Shown: piece after piece, positions 1 to 9,100 of the stretch | Layout of the letters: each line of letters opens with the position of its first letter | Position numbering within the stretch: the first letter of the stretch is position 1 | NCBI GenBank assembly: GCA_016234305.1 | Contig: JACRFM010000080.1 | Location: 1 to 15,326 of the forward strand | Origin: Candidatus Kerfeldbacteria bacterium | Lineage (GTDB): Bacteria; Patescibacteriota; Patescibacteriia; Veblenbacterales; UBA10138 | Direction: 5' to 3' | Length of the DNA stretch: 15,326 bases | The notes under the pieces: generated by a model | Database searches by the model: none | What the model was told of the DNA's origin: nothing | What the model saw: the letters and a program-made list of their open reading frames with translations, nothing else | Program-made: the position numbers and the translations under genes

Positions 1-3000
1 GGGTTAGGGTTTGGGTTTCCAGGACTGTGCTTCCTGAGAGAATAGTTACTGTTATGCTTTGATTGCTTGGGATGGCAGACAGTCCTTCTAGTGAGGTTAG
101 GGTTATTAGTCTTGGATATTTAGCAGCCGGGGCGTTGTTTACGGTAACAGAGACTGAGGCTATGGTAGAGTTATTTCCCGCATTGTCGGTAGCCTGGGCG
201 GTTAGAGTATGGGAAGCATTGGTTAAAGTAACTGTATCTAATGTCTTTGATATGCTGCCAGAGGAAGAAGTGGCATAAACGGTACCGTCTATGTACAGGG
301 TTATGAGTTTAAGGCCGGAGAGGGTTTGGCCTGCTACGGAAGGGTCTGAGGCTGTGGCAGAGAAGGTTATGTTGCCGGACACTGTGCCAGATGAAGGAGA
401 GGCTATGGAAACAGTAGGTTTGGTGGTATCCGGGTTAAACAAAGTTGAGCCTGAGGCTGAAGTGCTTTGGGCAGAGTTGTTGCCGGCGGCATCATAAGCG
501 CTTACTGTGTAAGAATAGCTGGTTCCTACGGTAAGACCGGTGTCGGAATAAGTTGTGAGTTGTGAGTTCGTAGTTGTTAGAAGAGAACCATTTCTGTATA
601 TTTTGTATCCGCTTACTCCTACAGCGTCTGTTGAAGCTGTCCAGGAAAGGCCAATGCTGGAAATGGACAGGCCTGTGGCAATTAGATTAGTTGGGACGGT
701 TGGGGCGGTGGTGTCGGGCGTGATTGTGCCGGTGTATTCGTAGGCGCCGGCGGAAGGCGCGCTAGCTCTAACAACGCTATCAAAATCGGTTAGGCCGGCG
801 TCTGCGGGATTTCCCTTGCCAACTGCCGGTGAGGTTGATTTTAAGTGGAAGTCGTCATTGCCCGCATAAGCCACGGTAGGATTTATCCAACCGCTTCTAA
901 TTGTTGTGGCATTAGAGGTGGTGGTATTGCTGCCACAGCTATTTGGCATAACGTTGTAAGAAAAGGTTATGCCGGAACGGCAGCCTTGCGCTGTAGATTC
1001 TGACAAGTAAACTCCCTGGCCAATTATATTCCCGGTAATCTGCCAGCCTCCTGCGCCTATTGTTCCTCCGCCGTTAGCGGTAGCAATAGCTCCTTCAATA
1101 GTATTGCGGCGGAAAATAAAGTTGTTAGGCTGAACATCGGAGTGCAAATTAATTGCAAAACCAAAATCATACCCATCGGGGTGGAGCGTTTGGCCTAAAA
1201 GATTATCTTCAATAATATAATCTTTTGGCTGGGCTTGGCTGTTGGCTAAAATTACGGTAATAAATATATCAAAGTAGGTGCAATCCTGGAACCGATTTTT
1301 TCGCACTGTAAACCCTTGAATGCCGGTAGCAAAAATACACTCTAAGTGCGCGGCGCTGCCGGTTGGCGCGTCGGCATCGTAAAAAGTATTATTTTCCAAT
1401 AACACATTAGCGGCATAACAGGTGGAATTAGCGCCGCAGAATTCCATAGACTTGGCTGTGTCGGTGGAAGTTGAGCCTGCCATAGTATTGCCAATCTTGC
1501 TATTTTTTATAGTCAAATTAGTTACAGAGGCAACAAGCATTGCTGTTAAATCTATTGTGTTCTGAGCATCTATATTTAAATTATCAATCACAACATTGCT
1601 TATCCTGGTGCAGTTGTAACAGCCTACGTCAAAAGATCTGGCGTTAAAATTTGGCCCCTGGAATGTAATGTCGCCGGCTAGCAAATTTATATCGGTAAAG
1701 TTTATGGTAGCTCCAGTGGCTGGTTTAACCACAACCGGGCTGCCGGACATGCCGGAACGGTAAGCAATAGTTACGTTGCCATAGCTGCCGGAAGCAACTT
1801 GAATGGTATCTCCCGGGCTAGCTTGAGTGTAAGCATAGGCCACTGTTAAGCACGGCGAAGAAGAAGACAAACAAGTTGAACTGTTTGCTCCGGTAGTTGA
1901 AACATACCTAATGTTGCCGGCGCCAACCGCCTGAGTTGTGGCGGAGGCGGAAGAACTTTGGGCCGAAGTATTTCCCGCAGCATCATAGGCCGCAACCGTG
2001 TAAGAATATAATGTTGAAGCGGTTAACCCGGTGTCGGAGTAGCTTGTTGTTGCGGAGATTCCAATCTGCGTGCCGCCGCGGTAAATTTTATAACCGGTTA
2101 CGCCAACAGCGTCGGTTGAAGCTGTCCAGGAAAGATTAATTCCCGAAGAAGACACAGCAGTCGCGGAAAGTCCGGTTGGCACTGTAGGCGCGGTTGTGTC
2201 GCTGGCTACAGCTTGGGTGGTAGCAGAAGCACTGCTGGATTGTGAGGAAGTATTACCAGCGGCATCATAGGCCGCAACCGTGTAAGAATATAATGTTGAG
2301 GCTGTAAGGCCGGTGCTAGAATAAGTTGTTAGTTGGTTGTTGGTAGTTGTTAGCAAAGAACCATTGCGATAGATTTTATAGCCTACTACTCCTACTGCGT
2401 CGGTAGATGCCGTCCAGGTAAGATTTATTTGGCTAGTGGAAACGGCTGTGGCTGCAAGACCGGTTGGAACTGTGGGCGCGGTTGTGTCGGAACTTACAAC
2501 ACCGCCATATTCATACGCACCGGCATCACAAGCCGCGCCGGAAGGGCGGCTGTTTCCTAAAATATCTTTGCTTACCGCGCATGATGTTTCGCCTGCATTA
2601 ATAAGCTGTGAACCTGCCTGGACAACATAGCCACCGCTTAAACCCAAATTGCTTAAGGAATATTGGGGACCGGTAACTATTTTGTCGCTGCCGCAGGAAA
2701 AATTAGAATCCCATTGCCATACATTTTTTACGTGAGTGCCAATACAGCCGGCAAAAGATTGCCACCAACCGGCATTGCCGGTTACAGTAAGCCCGGAAAC
2801 TAAGCTGGCTTGGGCAATACCACCGGTAATCGTATTGTACCGAATATTGATATTGGTTCCTCCGCCAAAAACTATGGAAGAATTTCCATCGGTTCCTAAA
2901 TAGCTATTTTGTATAGTAACATTGCTTGGCGTGCCTCTAAAGGTAGAAAAGAAAATAGTTCCCGTGTTATCCTGGGCGCCGTCATGAAAATTTAAACCAT

Positions 3001-5002
3001 CAATTAACATTCCGTTAATGTTGCCGTCTATGCGAATGGTTTCCATATGCATTGGGTCACCATTGCAAGGAGTTGGATCTAGCTGTTGCGGCCAGACATC
3101 CATATTTTTTAAGGTTATGTTGGAAATTGTTGAATCACCCAACATATACAAGTAATAACCATCCTGATTGGTGCAGTTTCTTCTGCCGCCCAAATTATTT
3201 TGATCTCCCCATTCTCCCCCGTCCCAGGTAAAATTACTGGTCCCGGCGCTCATGTACCCGGCCGCAAAATCTCCGTGCAATTTAACATTTTTAAAAGTAA
3301 TGTTGCTGCCGCTTGCGCCCCAGCCGGAGCCGTGAACCGTGTCGCCCACGTCGATTGTGACATCCTGAATTGTGTACCAGGAACCGCCCGCGCTAATTGC
3401 TCCGGTTTTACAGGAGTTGGAAGTTGCACCGCTATTTACGGAAACACATTTTACCGTAACCCCTGGCGATGTTTTGCTGACGCTAATATTTTGCGCGCCG
3501 TAAGTTCCTGCAGCCATTTCTATAGTCTGTCCGGCGCTGGCCTTCTGCAGAGCTCCATTTATTGTTAGACACGGCGAACCGGTGCTGGTACAACTATTAC
3601 TGTCGCTGCCGCTTGGAGAAATATAATAATTTGCGGAGCCGCCGACGGGTGCCGCTTGTGTTGTGGCATTTGCTGAAGTGCTTTGAGCAGAAGTGTTCCC
3701 TGCTGCATCGTAAGCAGCAACAGTGTAGCTGTAAGATGTAGAGGCGGCAAGACCAGTGTCACTAAAAGTTGTGAGTTGCGAGTTGCTAGTAGCTAACAAA
3801 GAACCATTGCGATAGATTTTATAGCCGGTTACTCCCACAGCGTCTGTTGAAGCTGACCAGGAAAGATTAATGCCGGACGAAGATACGGCTGTGGCAGAAA
3901 GATTCGCCGGAACTGTCGGAGCGGTTGTGTCCGGGGCTGCAGCCGCCTGCGTGGTCGCATTGGCAGAAGAACTTTGAGAAGAAGTATTTCCAGCCGCGTC
4001 GTAAGCCGCTACTGTGTAAGAATAGTTGGTTGAAGCTGAAAGTCCTGAGTCACTAAAAGTTGTGAGTTGTGAGTTGCTAGTAGCTAGTAAAGAACCATTG
4101 CGATAAATTTTGTATCCCGCTACTCCAACAGCGTCTGTTGAAGCTGACCAGGAAAGATTAATGCCGGACGAAGATATGGCTGTGGCAGAAAGATTTGTTG
4201 GAGTAGTTGGAGCAGTAGTGTCGGCAACTCCTCCGCTAAGGTCAGCCTTAAAGCTTGCCATAACACAGGCATATTTGTTGTCCGCCGCGCTGCTGGCAGT
4301 AGCGAGTGTGCCGCCGGGATAAGTTCCGGTAGAAGCAACAATCCTGTCTAAGGCAATGAAATCCGTAATTCCATTTACAAAACGATTTGTAAAGCTTGAA
4401 CCTGCTGTATAAGTATGAGCCGCCCACTCGCTTATTCCCGCCAGCATAATTTCGTCTGCCTGCGTGGTGGTAATGTTGCTGCATGTTTGGGAAGTAGATG
4501 AACCGGAAGATGGAGTCGAAACCTGATCAAGCGCCCCGGAAGTAGCTGCACCGGAAATCTGCCAAACCATAATGCGGCGATACAGGGCTGTGCCGGAAAG
4601 ATTAGCGGTAAAAGTAGCGGAAGTTTTAGCTGTGGCATTTTCTTTGTACCACATTTCAACTACGCTGCCGTCAGCATCGGTATAACGGGAATTTGGGACT
4701 AAGATAAAATTGTTGGTGCCGTCAGAGAGCGAACTTACGGTTCTGGAGGGAGAATTATAATGTGCGACTACTGCGACTAACAAATCTCCCGTAGTAACAT
4801 TTAATGTTCCGGAAGTAGCAATTGAAGCAACAGCAGTTTCTGCCGAACCATTGGCAGTAGCCGTTACGCTCAAAGTTGCAGCCCCCAAAACCTGTCCCTG
4901 CTGGCCATTAATAATTTCCTGCAAGGTTAAAGCCCTGGCACTTTGAGTTATCCCCAATAAAAGAAACACAACAAAGACTATTGTCTTTTTAAAGTTCTGC
5001 AT
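1..5002 (-). CDS. giant secreted fibronectin-III / beta-helix surface protein (3'-partial)
   Basis: The frame is open from ATG 5002-5000 to the window's left edge, at least 1667 codons with no stop, so the C-terminus is missing. An in-frame TAA at 5006-5008 fixes the start. Residues 1-25 form a signal peptide (KK, a hydrophobic VFVVFLLLGI core, then SARA). Residues ~44-256 form a beta-rich domain related to the neighbouring 294-residue protein. Then follow fibronectin-III modules at ~261-355 and ~358-453, a right-handed beta-helix at ~457-833, fibronectin-III at ~839-933 and ~935-1027, a second beta-helix at ~1030-1425, fibronectin-III at ~1430-1520, a bacterial Ig-like domain at ~1525-1623 and the beginning of another beta module. 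Both helices open with a Y(I/V)S-type strand and a CX6C motif and end in GAYEY, as in pectate-lyase-like 'choice-of-anchor Q' proteins. No catalytic residues could be assigned. The role is inferred: extracellular adhesion or polysaccharide binding/cleavage. Confidence 0.9.
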   Translation of the reverse strand, partial: MQNFKKTIVFVVFLLLGITQSARALTLQEIINGQQGQVLGAATLSVTATANGSAETAVASIATSGTLNVTTGDLLVAVVAHYNSPSRTVSSLSDGTNNFILVPNSRYTDADGSVVEMWYKENATAKTSATFTANLSGTALYRRIMVWQISGAATSGALDQVSTPSSGSSTSQTCSNITTTQADEIMLAGISEWAAHTYTAGSSFTNRFVNGITDFIALDRIVASTGTYPGGTLATASSAADNKYACVMASFKADLSGGVADTTAPTTPTNLSATAISSSGINLSWSASTDAVGVAGYKIYRNGSLLATSNSQLTTFSDSGLSASTNYSYTVAAYDAAGNTSSQSSSANATTQAAAAPDTTAPTVPANLSATAVSSSGINLSWSASTDAVGVTGYKIYRNGSLLATSNSQLTTFSDTGLAASTSYSYTVAAYDAAGNTSAQSTSANATTQAAPVGGSANYYISPSGSDSNSCTSTGSPCLTINGALQKASAGQTIEMAAGTYGAQNISVSKTSPGVTVKCVSVNSGATSNSCKTGAISAGGSWYTIQDVTIDVGDTVHGSGWGASGSNITFKNVKLHGDFAAGYMSAGTSNFTWDGGEWGDQNNLGGRRNCTNQDGYYLYMLGDSTISNITLKNMDVWPQQLDPTPCNGDPMHMETIRIDGNINGMLIDGLNFHDGAQDNTGTIFFSTFRGTPSNVTIQNSYLGTDGNSSIVFGGGTNINIRYNTITGGIAQASLVSGLTVTGNAGWWQSFAGCIGTHVKNVWQWDSNFSCGSDKIVTGPQYSLSNLGLSGGYVVQAGSQLINAGETSCAVSKDILGNSRPSGAACDAGAYEYGGVVSSDTTAPTVPTGLAATAVSTSQINLTWTASTDAVGVVGYKIYRNGSLLTTTNNQLTTYSSTGLTASTLYSYTVAAYDAAGNTSSQSSSASATTQAVASDTTAPTVPTGLSATAVSSSGINLSWTASTDAVGVTGYKIYRGGTQIGISATTSYSDTGLTASTLYSYTVAAYDAAGNTSAQSSSASATTQAVGAGNIRYVSTTGANSSTCLSSSSPCLTVAYAYTQASPGDTIQVASGSYGNVTIAYRSGMSGSPVVVKPATGATINFTDINLLAGDITFQGPNFNARSFDVGCYNCTRISNVVIDNLNIDAQNTIDLTAMLVASVTNLTIKNSKIGNTMAGSTSTDTAKSMEFCGANSTCYAANVLLENNTFYDADAPTGSAAHLECIFATGIQGFTVRKNRFQDCTYFDIFITVILANSQAQPKDYIIEDNLLGQTLHPDGYDFGFAINLHSDVQPNNFIFRRNTIEGAIATANGGGTIGAGGWQITGNIIGQGVYLSESTAQGCRSGITFSYNVMPNSCGSNTTTSNATTIRSGWINPTVAYAGNDDFHLKSTSPAVGKGNPADAGLTDFDSVVRASAPSAGAYEYTGTITPDTTAPTVPTNLIATGLSISSIGLSWTASTDAVGVSGYKIYRNGSLLTTTNSQLTTYSDTGLTVGTSYSYTVSAYDAAGNNSAQSTSASGSTLFNPDTTKPTVSIASPSSGTVSGNITFSATASDPSVAGQTLSGLKLITLYIDGTVYATSSSGSISKTLDTVTLTNASHTLTAQATDNAGNNSTIASVSVTVNNAPAAKYPRLITLTSLEGLSAIPSNQSITVTILSGSTVLETQTLT
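431..4222 (-). repeat. five fibronectin-III modules interrupted by two beta-helices
   Basis: Five copies of a ~95-codon unit begin at 4222, 3931, 2488, 2200 and 715. Each starts DTTAPT(V/T)P and contains INLSW(S/T)ASTDAVGV-type, GYKIYR, YSYTVAAYDAAGN and SSA.ATTQA-type segments. Copies 1 and 2 are nearly identical at the DNA level over long stretches, for example the part encoding the GYKIYRNGSLLATSNSQLTT segment, which points to recent duplication or gene conversion. Copies 1-2 and 3-4 each precede a beta-helix, giving a two-fold [fn3-fn3-helix] layout. Fn3 spacers are typical of multimodular extracellular carbohydrate-active or adhesive proteins. Confidence 0.88.
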
Positions 5003-5082
5003 ATTTTATATATTTATTTCAAATACTTATATAAACAATTAATTCATTAAACACTTATATTTTAAATAGCTTTTACGCCTTA

Positions 5083-5091
5083 ATTATACCA
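5083..5091 (-). promoter_or_regulatory. extended -10 promoter for the giant fn3/beta-helix gene
   Basis: The minus strand reads TGGTATAAT, with TATAAT at 5083-5088 and the TG extension just upstream. No good -35 is visible, as allowed for extended -10 promoters. The predicted start is near 5076, giving a leader of roughly 73 bases that is very A/T-rich and has no Shine-Dalgarno sequence before the ATG. The surrounding 16-mer GTTTATGGTATAATTA (5081-5096) recurs exactly upstream of the 294-residue gene at 6065-6080. Confidence 0.65.
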
Positions 5092-5097
5092 TAAACT

Positions 5098-5129
5098 AAA
5101 AGCTCTGCCCGTAGCAGAACAGAACTTTT
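5098..5129 (-). terminator. hairpin terminator after the 294-residue gene
   Basis: The arms are 5118-5129 and 5098-5109: 12 pairs on the transcript, three of them G-U, around an 8-base loop. The hairpin is followed on the minus strand by a broken U-tract (TTTTAGTTT). It lies 35 bases past the stop codon of the 294-residue gene and ends about seven bases before the extended -10 of the next gene. The T-tract is imperfect, so termination may be partial. Confidence 0.55.
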
Positions 5130-5163
5130 TAAAAAAACAAGGGGTGTTAAATTGCCAGATATC

Positions 5164-6048
5164 TTATCTAAAATTAAGGCCATTTCCTGAACCGCCGGTC
5201 CGTATTTTTAACGAAGGTCCGCCGGCGCCACCGGCGCGAATATTTATAGAGGAATTATTGCTAAATGGAGCTGCTTTAAATGCAAGGATATGGCATATCC
5301 AATACTGCTGCGCCGAAAGCCCCGGTCCTGCACTATAACTTCCCGAGGAAGAAACTGTTCTGTCTTCCGAATAAACAGAAATACCTCCGCCATTTATTGT
5401 GCTTCCCCTGGTGGTAAAGTTAATTGTATTTGTCCAGGTCATGGGATCAGTGCCTGCTGAGCAAAAAACAACCAGCAAATCATTATTACCTGTGGCAGTT
5501 ACAGTTCCCGTGTCCCCTGTTGATGATTGCGGAAAAGTATCATCCATATTAAAATTTGCGCCATCAAAAAAATTGCTTGATGCTATTCCGGAATATTCCA
5601 GGGCTCTGCATATTTTTGCATCGTAGTATGAATTGGCAAAAGTCACGGTAATGGAGTCGCCGTTAAGTAAGGCTGTAGTTGCTTTGCCATAAAAATAATT
5701 TGAACCCCAATCAGTTCCCGCGGTATTATGCGCTAGCGGTCCAACTGTATAACTATTACCTCTGGAGTCGGTTACCGAAACTACATCCTGGCCGCTTCCC
5801 GAAGTTGCTACGCCGACAATTAAATTACCCAAGGCTACGCCGCCGACAGGAACAGTTATTACGCAAAAAGCATTAGATGCGCCAATGTCGGTACTGCCCA
5901 CCTCCTTAATAAAAGAGGGCGCCGCCTCCGCCACTTGAACATTTTTATTAAAAATTAAATAAACAAACCCGGCCACCACAACCAAAACAACCGAAAGAAA
6001 CATCGGCAAATAACGGTTAAAAATTTTTTGTCTTTGTATCCAGGACAT
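5164..6048 (-). CDS. secreted beta-rich protein, unknown function
   Basis: The product is 294 residues. An in-frame TAG at 6064-6066 lies six codons upstream with no other start between, so ATG 6048-6046 is secure. A hydrophobic segment at ~14-33 followed by AEAA around 40-43 suggests a signal peptide or N-terminal anchor. Residues ~47-260 form one beta-rich domain whose landmarks (GNLIVGV, TDSRGNSY, YFYGKA, CRALEYSGI, NDLLVV, ICHILAFKA) line up in order with the N-terminal domain of the downstream giant protein (GDLLVAV, SDGTNNF, MWYKENA, RRIMVWQISG, DEIMLA, ACVMASFKA). Comparable domains occur in many uncharacterised bacterial surface proteins. The tail, ~266-294, is Gly-rich with two IRxGG elements and ends NFR. 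It has its own promoter and terminator. I do not recognise a specific function. Confidence 0.88.
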   Translation of the reverse strand: MSWIQRQKIFNRYLPMFLSVVLVVVAGFVYLIFNKNVQVAEAAPSFIKEVGSTDIGASNAFCVITVPVGGVALGNLIVGVATSGSGQDVVSVTDSRGNSYTVGPLAHNTAGTDWGSNYFYGKATTALLNGDSITVTFANSYYDAKICRALEYSGIASSNFFDGANFNMDDTFPQSSTGDTGTVTATGNNDLLVVFCSAGTDPMTWTNTINFTTRGSTINGGGISVYSEDRTVSSSGSYSAGPGLSAQQYWICHILAFKAAPFSNNSSINIRAGGAGGPSLKIRTGGSGNGLNFR

Positions 6049-6066
6049 TAAGTTTTTCTTTTCCTA

Positions 6067-6075
6067 ATTATACCA
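6067..6075 (-). promoter_or_regulatory. extended -10 promoter for the 294-residue gene
   Basis: The minus strand reads TGGTATAAT, with TATAAT at 6067-6072. Only 18 bases separate TATAAT from the ATG at 6048, so the predicted start near 6060 leaves a leader of about 11 bases. The AGGA at the -10 edge would be at or before the transcript start, so it may not serve as a ribosome site. The promoter abuts the 16-bp hairpin of the upstream gene. Confidence 0.62.
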
Positions 6076-6077
6076 TA

Positions 6078-6114
6078 AACAACAGGCCTGTCCGTTAAGG
6101 ACAGGCCTGTTGTT
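6078..6114 (-). terminator. perfect 16-bp hairpin, terminator of the 1759-residue gene
   Basis: The arms at 6078-6093 and 6099-6114 are perfect inverted repeats of 16 bases around a 5-base loop, and the core AGGCCT is itself palindromic. The hairpin sits 65 bases past the TAA of the 1759-residue gene. On the minus strand it runs into TTGTTTATGG, a weak U-tract. On the plus strand the following sequence is not U-rich either. It touches the next promoter, so it could also act on that promoter, for example as an operator. Confidence 0.65.
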
Positions 6115-6179
6115 AGAATGTTTACCCAGCTAAATAAGATCTGAGCCGTTTCTTTAAAAACATTGACCCATAATACGCC
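6115..6179. other. intergenic spacer after the 1759-residue gene
   Basis: This 65-base stretch lies between the stop codon of the large repeat protein and the 16-bp hairpin. I see no ORF, promoter or strong secondary structure in it. It is probably the 3' untranslated part of the upstream transcript. Confidence 0.5.
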
Positions 6180-9100
6180 TTAGGGAGAAGCTCCGCCTCC
6201 GCCCCCACCGCTTCCACCGCCGCCTGTAGAATCTCCGCCCCCACCGCCTCCATCTACTGAACCTCCGCCTCCGTCAGTCCCGCCTCCGCCAATAACTATC
6301 CCTCCGCCTCCGCCAATGTATATTTCACCGCCGCCATAATTCACATTTGAAACAATGGCCGGCAGACCAAGCCAACAGCTGCCGTTGTTTCCCCCGTTAC
6401 CGCCATTTGTTACCGTAACGTTTGCGCAAACCACATAACATCCAGAGTCTTTTATATAGGCATAACTAACATTGCTTTGCGCGTTAGTAAAACTTGCCAT
6501 CCACTGGGAACCGGGGGTATCGGACTGAATGGTAATTTGGTTGCCATTGCTGCCGGTTATTACAAAATTATTTGCGAAAACGAAAACCGGGACATAAGCT
6601 GTAACTTTTTGAAAATTTATTGTCTTGCCCGGAGTAATTACTACAAAATTGTAAAATGTGGTAGTCGCGATGCTGCTAATTACTGAAACTTGCGTGCTGG
6701 TTCCAAATTGCACCGTACCGCTGTTGTGGGTAAAGGTACCGCTGTTGCTAAAGTTGTGGTCAATTGTAGTAGTGGCGCTGCCGGAAGCTAAGAAGCTGTC
6801 TCCGGTAGCAATACTTAAACTTCCATAAATATTTAAAGCCGGGTTATTAGTATTTACATCTACTACCGGACTACCCGCCCCGCCCGTGGTTAAATCCCCG
6901 CCGACATTTATGGGATTTGAAGAAACTGAAGCCAAAGCTCCTACGCTGTAAAAAGTGGTGGTGGAACTCTGGTTATTGTATTGAGTCTTAATCCAGTCGG
7001 TGCTTCGAACTGAGCTGGAAATTCTAGCCTCATCCATCTTACCTAAGAAATTTTCACCAATATAACCAAGACCTAGACTAAGCGAAGCGGAATTAGTTTG
7101 CGGGGTTGCACCACCTGCCGACTGATTAATTACCTGGGTACCGTTAATATAACCTTTAAGAGCATTGCCAGTGCTATCAAAAACCGCAACAATGTGGTAC
7201 CAGTTTCCTGTAGACATAGAAACTCCAGACCCTGAGGAACCAAATCCGGTAAACCCAGAGCCGTTGTAAAAACCAATATCAATATTAACCCCGTTAGTTT
7301 CCAAATAGTAGTTTCCATCAGAAGTACCATTTGTCTTCGTAATTACATCATGATATCCGGTAAGGTTTGTTTGATTAACCCAAGCCTCAAGAGTAAAGCT
7401 TCCAGAGATGTTTAATGAAGCCGTTGAGGATTTGGTAATTTTATCCCCTGTGGTGAAATTGCCGGCTCCGCCTATTTGTCCTGAAGCAGCCGTGGGTGTG
7501 GTAATCGTACCGTTGTTGGCATTGGAAGTTGAATCAGCCGCGCTTAATGTTGTGCCATCTGGCAAATGGTAAACCGCCTTGTAATTGCTGTCCCAGACAG
7601 AGGTAGGATTTGCCTGGCTGGCCAGGGTAGAAGAGCTGTTGCCAAAATACATATATAGAGTAGTGTCTGTGGAAGTAGACAAAGACGGCAGCTTAACCCA
7701 GGCGATAGTTTCGCCGGTCGAGGAAGAATATTTTTCTAATTCATGATTCAATTTAGTTGTGCCGTCGGAAGAGGTAAATAAAATATCCGCGCCGGTGGAA
7801 GACCCTACTTGCCCGCCGCTGCCGGTATATTTTAAATCCGCGTCCGTCATACTAATAAGCACGGGGAAATTAGAATATGTCTCACTGGTTGAACTTGCCA
7901 CTTTGTTATGGTCTATGGTAATTGCTTTTCTGTGCGCCCAGGCTGTATTATACCAACCGCTGGAATTTAAAGTTCCTAAAATATAATTTGGCGCTCCGGA
8001 TGCGGGACTAAAATCCAAATTATAATAATTTAAGCTCGGTACACTGGTGGTGGCAGTGCCGCGGAAACTTACCGTGCTGGTGCTAGCATTGTAGGTACCG
8101 GTTACGCACATTGGCATTAAAGTGCCACTGGCACAAGTTGTGTTTGTACCGCTCCCGGTTAAAGCAAGAGTTTCGGTGCCGGCATTGTAAGTTCCGGCAA
8201 CGTGCAATTTTTGTGTTGTCACGTTCCCGCCGGGCGCAAAAGTCACTCCGGAATTTATTTTTAATTTATCTCCCGAAAATGTAATATTTAATGTTCCTCC
8301 ATTGCTGGTAAAGCCAATATCAGCATCACTACAGGCGGAACCGCTGTCGTTATCGCAAGCGGCCAAATCTGCATTGGCAATGCTGCCCGTGTCTTCATTA
8401 TCAATAACAACGGCGTCTTTTATTAAATTCATATTACTACAGTTACCTCCGCTACAGCTATTTCCATATTTAAAGACCAACGAGGCTTGTGTCGCCCCAC
8501 CTGTATTTAAGAAAATAGTAATTATTGTGCTTGCGGATGTGCTTGCGACTCCGGTAAAACTAAATACCCCGCCGGAAGTGGTTGTGGCATAGTATGGAGT
8601 GCTCGGCCCAACGGCCATAATCAAGCCCAAACCGCTGGACAAGCCGGTAGATTCATCCGTGTCAAAAACCGTGCCCGATACAGAAATCGTCGGAGCAGAA
8701 GCAGCTTGTTCATACCACTGAACGGCAAAAAATACTTTTTGGTCCGTGTCCCCTGCTGCTTCCATTTGCATAGCAATACCTTCCCCCGGTTTTAAAACAA
8801 ATTCATCATTGGTTGTAATTTGCAACTCTTGTATGCCATTAATTTGGTTTACGGCTCCCGGGGTAATTACAACTGAAAGCCTAGATGTAGTCGGGCTGGT
8901 ATAAGTAACAGTCGGACCCAGATTACGCACTTCGGCAGTAGCCACTCCTGAGGAAGAATTTTTCGGCGCCAAATTAGACGACGTCACCAGCGAACCACCT
9001 GTAGAAGTGCTGATTCTTCTAAAATTTATTGCTATGTAAGTGGCGGTGGTTGTAGCCTGTACGCGGGTTTCCATTCTTTGCACAATATAATTTTTCCCGG

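Noticed and set aside
1..20. Telomere-like GGGTTAGGGTTTGGGTTT at the left edge
   Set aside because: It is the reverse strand of in-frame Thr/Leu/Gln codons of the giant protein and does not continue as a repeat.
3200..3568. 122-codon plus-strand ORF
   Set aside because: It lies opposite the first beta-helix of the giant minus-strand protein and has no domain, promoter or start context of its own.
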